From: Lutraria lutraria
Taxonomy: Eukaryota; Mollusca; Bivalvia; Venerida; Mactridae
Length of the DNA stretch: 64,000 nt
Direction: 5' to 3'
Assembly: GCA_964023205.1 (NCBI GenBank)
Contig: OZ026838.1
Coordinates: forward strand, 24,579,843-24,643,842
Of the stretch, positions 62,326 through 64,000 are shown piece by piece; the stretch's first letter is position 1, and each line of letters opens with the position of its first letter. Made by a program: the position numbers and the translations under genes. The notes under the pieces are model-generated. The model was not told the DNA's origin. It searched no databases and worked only from the letters and a program-made list of their open reading frames with translations.

Positions 62326-62500
62326 CAGCAAACCTCCACTATAACGACCACTTTAATATTAAGACCATTATATAGACAGCTGATTTTATGACAGGTGTTC
62401 CATCCTTCGTCTACATTTCAACTCGAGTTATAAGACTACCTCAACATAGTGACCGTTCTTATCAGGTCCCAGAAGTGGACTTCATATCAAGGTATAATGG
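62326..62500. mobile_element. Decayed palindromic element, TA-flank family, copy h
   Basis: It starts TA-CAGCAAACCTCCACTATA with ACGACCACTTT. The right half has GTGACCGTTCTTATCAGG and GAAGTGGACTTCATATCAAG. The right limit is unclear because of decay. Confidence 0.4.
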
Positions 62501-64000
62501 ATTAACACTTTTGATTTATCAATTAAATCCTTAATTAGAAAATGTGTTCCAAAAGTCATTCAGTCTTGACCTGCACTATAACTTTCCGATATACATGTAA
62601 TGGACTTATGAATTTCACTACTAGTTATTCATGCAGTTATGTATAGAAAAAAATACATCGCGCCATTTTAGAATTTGTAATCCTTTATCAAGCGGAAGTA
62701 TTAGCTTTTGTCCGACAAGTAAATCATTGCACGTGATTACTTTCACATTTATGTCCGACAAACACAATGAAGTATTTAAATGATCATTCCACAGATTCTT
62801 AGACATGTTTTTCATATTGTCGTCTTTATGTCAAACACGTATTCCTCCACTAATCGTATGTCCTTGCATGGCATTGTAATAATTTTAATATACAATTGTA
62901 TTGCTTTCTTGTATGGCTATACTATAAATGAAAGTCACGCATTAATAATACTACAACTAACTCATTGTCACTGTCCTGCTCTGAGTCCACGTTAACACCG
63001 ACCATGTATCCCACACACGTGACTTCAGTTTTTTTGGCGCCAAAACGTGGTATATCCAGCCATGCATATCCTTCTACGACATCTTCCGTTATTTACTTAG
63101 CAATAAGTTAGCACCAACTTTACGTTGCATGTGGAGGATGGAGGATGGTTTTTTTACATGTATGTAATATTTAATTCAAAACCAACAAAGCTCTGGAAAA
63201 CTGAAATACAGACACCCATTATATTTTTACATATGACCGTAAAAACGTACTACACCGAAGGTACTAGTATATCAAAATGTTAGGTTTGTGTGTCAGTGTT
63301 GAATTTGTAGAAATAACAACACACCTAATATGTTCTACATTTATTCTTAATTGGACCAATACGTATTAATCATTTCAAGGGTTGTTAGCCATATTTCTGG
63401 AGGTGAGTTTAAAATGTGACGTGTTTTATAAGCGCGTTTCCAAGTCGCTTCGGATTTGTTTATTTTGCGCTTTTAAAATGCAACATTTTGTATTGATTTT
63501 CGCTTAGCCAGTGGTATAACGTCGCTGCATTCAATGCAGAGCTTTCTGCTCTCTTTCACTGCACAATATTATCTAACCATTGGTTGTTTTGTCAGCACGC
63601 ACACTCTCTTATACATACATTAAAACAAGCGAGTAGCAACCAGGAGTCGGTATTCCTGTTATTATCTCCCTTGGTTCACGAACGGTAGAAAGCCAATATA
63701 GAGAGGGCCCTGTTATAAGCATTAGCGGGAAGCACACGATTAACGCTGAAATGCGTTTTTACAAAGATCTGTCATCTTAAAATATTCTTTCAATTTTGAA
63801 GTTATATTTTTCTACTCTAGCGTTATTAATTACTTATAGTAATTGGTTTCACGTCAATCGTCTAAACGTACCAGAAATAGAACATGGTTATTTAACAAAA
63901 CGGCAATTGCCTCGTTATATAGTTTACTACATTGCTAAAAAATCACGGTGATGTTAGGCGCTTTTTATCAAAGACGTGGTAGATATGAAATTATTCTGCC

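Larger units (their letters stand above)
61430..64000. other. Region right of the satellite, no recognised gene
   Basis: It holds palindromic elements g and h. The remainder to the window end, including a TTTTTTTGGCGCCAAAACG palindromic word near 63030-63047 (GGCGCC, E2F-like), shows no coding exon. Confidence 0.4.

Overview
The window looks like nuclear DNA of a bivalve mollusc. It is AT-rich with large introns. It carries tRNA-derived SINEs with AAACAAAC-type tails, a decayed mariner, 3' ends of LINEs, many short palindromic elements and a satellite array. The protein-coding genes are animal genes on the minus strand. A heterodont bivalve is my best guess, from memory of the SINE type only.

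Region 1 (1-20.9 kb) is one large gene read leftward. It encodes an F-BAR + RhoGAP protein of the ARHGAP45/ARHGAP29/GMIP family. Twenty-five coding exons join in a continuous frame with GT/AG junctions to give about 990 residues, and the 3' end lies outside the window. No C1 zinc-finger exon was found where vertebrate members have one. The introns hold SINEs, a repeat pair and a degenerate mariner that ends 36 bp from a splice donor.

Region 2 (20.9-25.7 kb) is the upstream or promoter side of that gene. It includes a CpG-richer stretch with the palindrome GTCACGTGAC and several palindromic or TIR-bearing elements.

Region 3 (25.7-29.3 kb) holds a second minus-strand gene of three coding exons (217 aa). 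Its C-terminus resembles the peroxisomal import factor PEX39/C6orf226, including a KPWE-like KPWD motif. A dead LINE lies just upstream of its coding start.

Region 4 (30.9-31.9 kb) is an intronless FkbM-type methyltransferase (332 aa) with an N-terminal membrane anchor.

Region 5 (31.9-57.7 kb) has no supported protein gene. It holds LINE 3' fragments, three kinds of tRNA-derived SINE, a family of small TA-flanked palindromic elements, a five-copy dispersed repeat, and micro- and minisatellites. Some AT-rich stretches could be regulatory.

Region 6 (57.76-61.42 kb) is a satellite of about 32-bp units with higher-order duplications. It is interrupted by a 337-bp insert built around a near-perfect 57-bp-arm hairpin. 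Beyond it, up to 64 kb, there are only further palindromic elements and unannotated sequence. The three genes have no obvious functional link.
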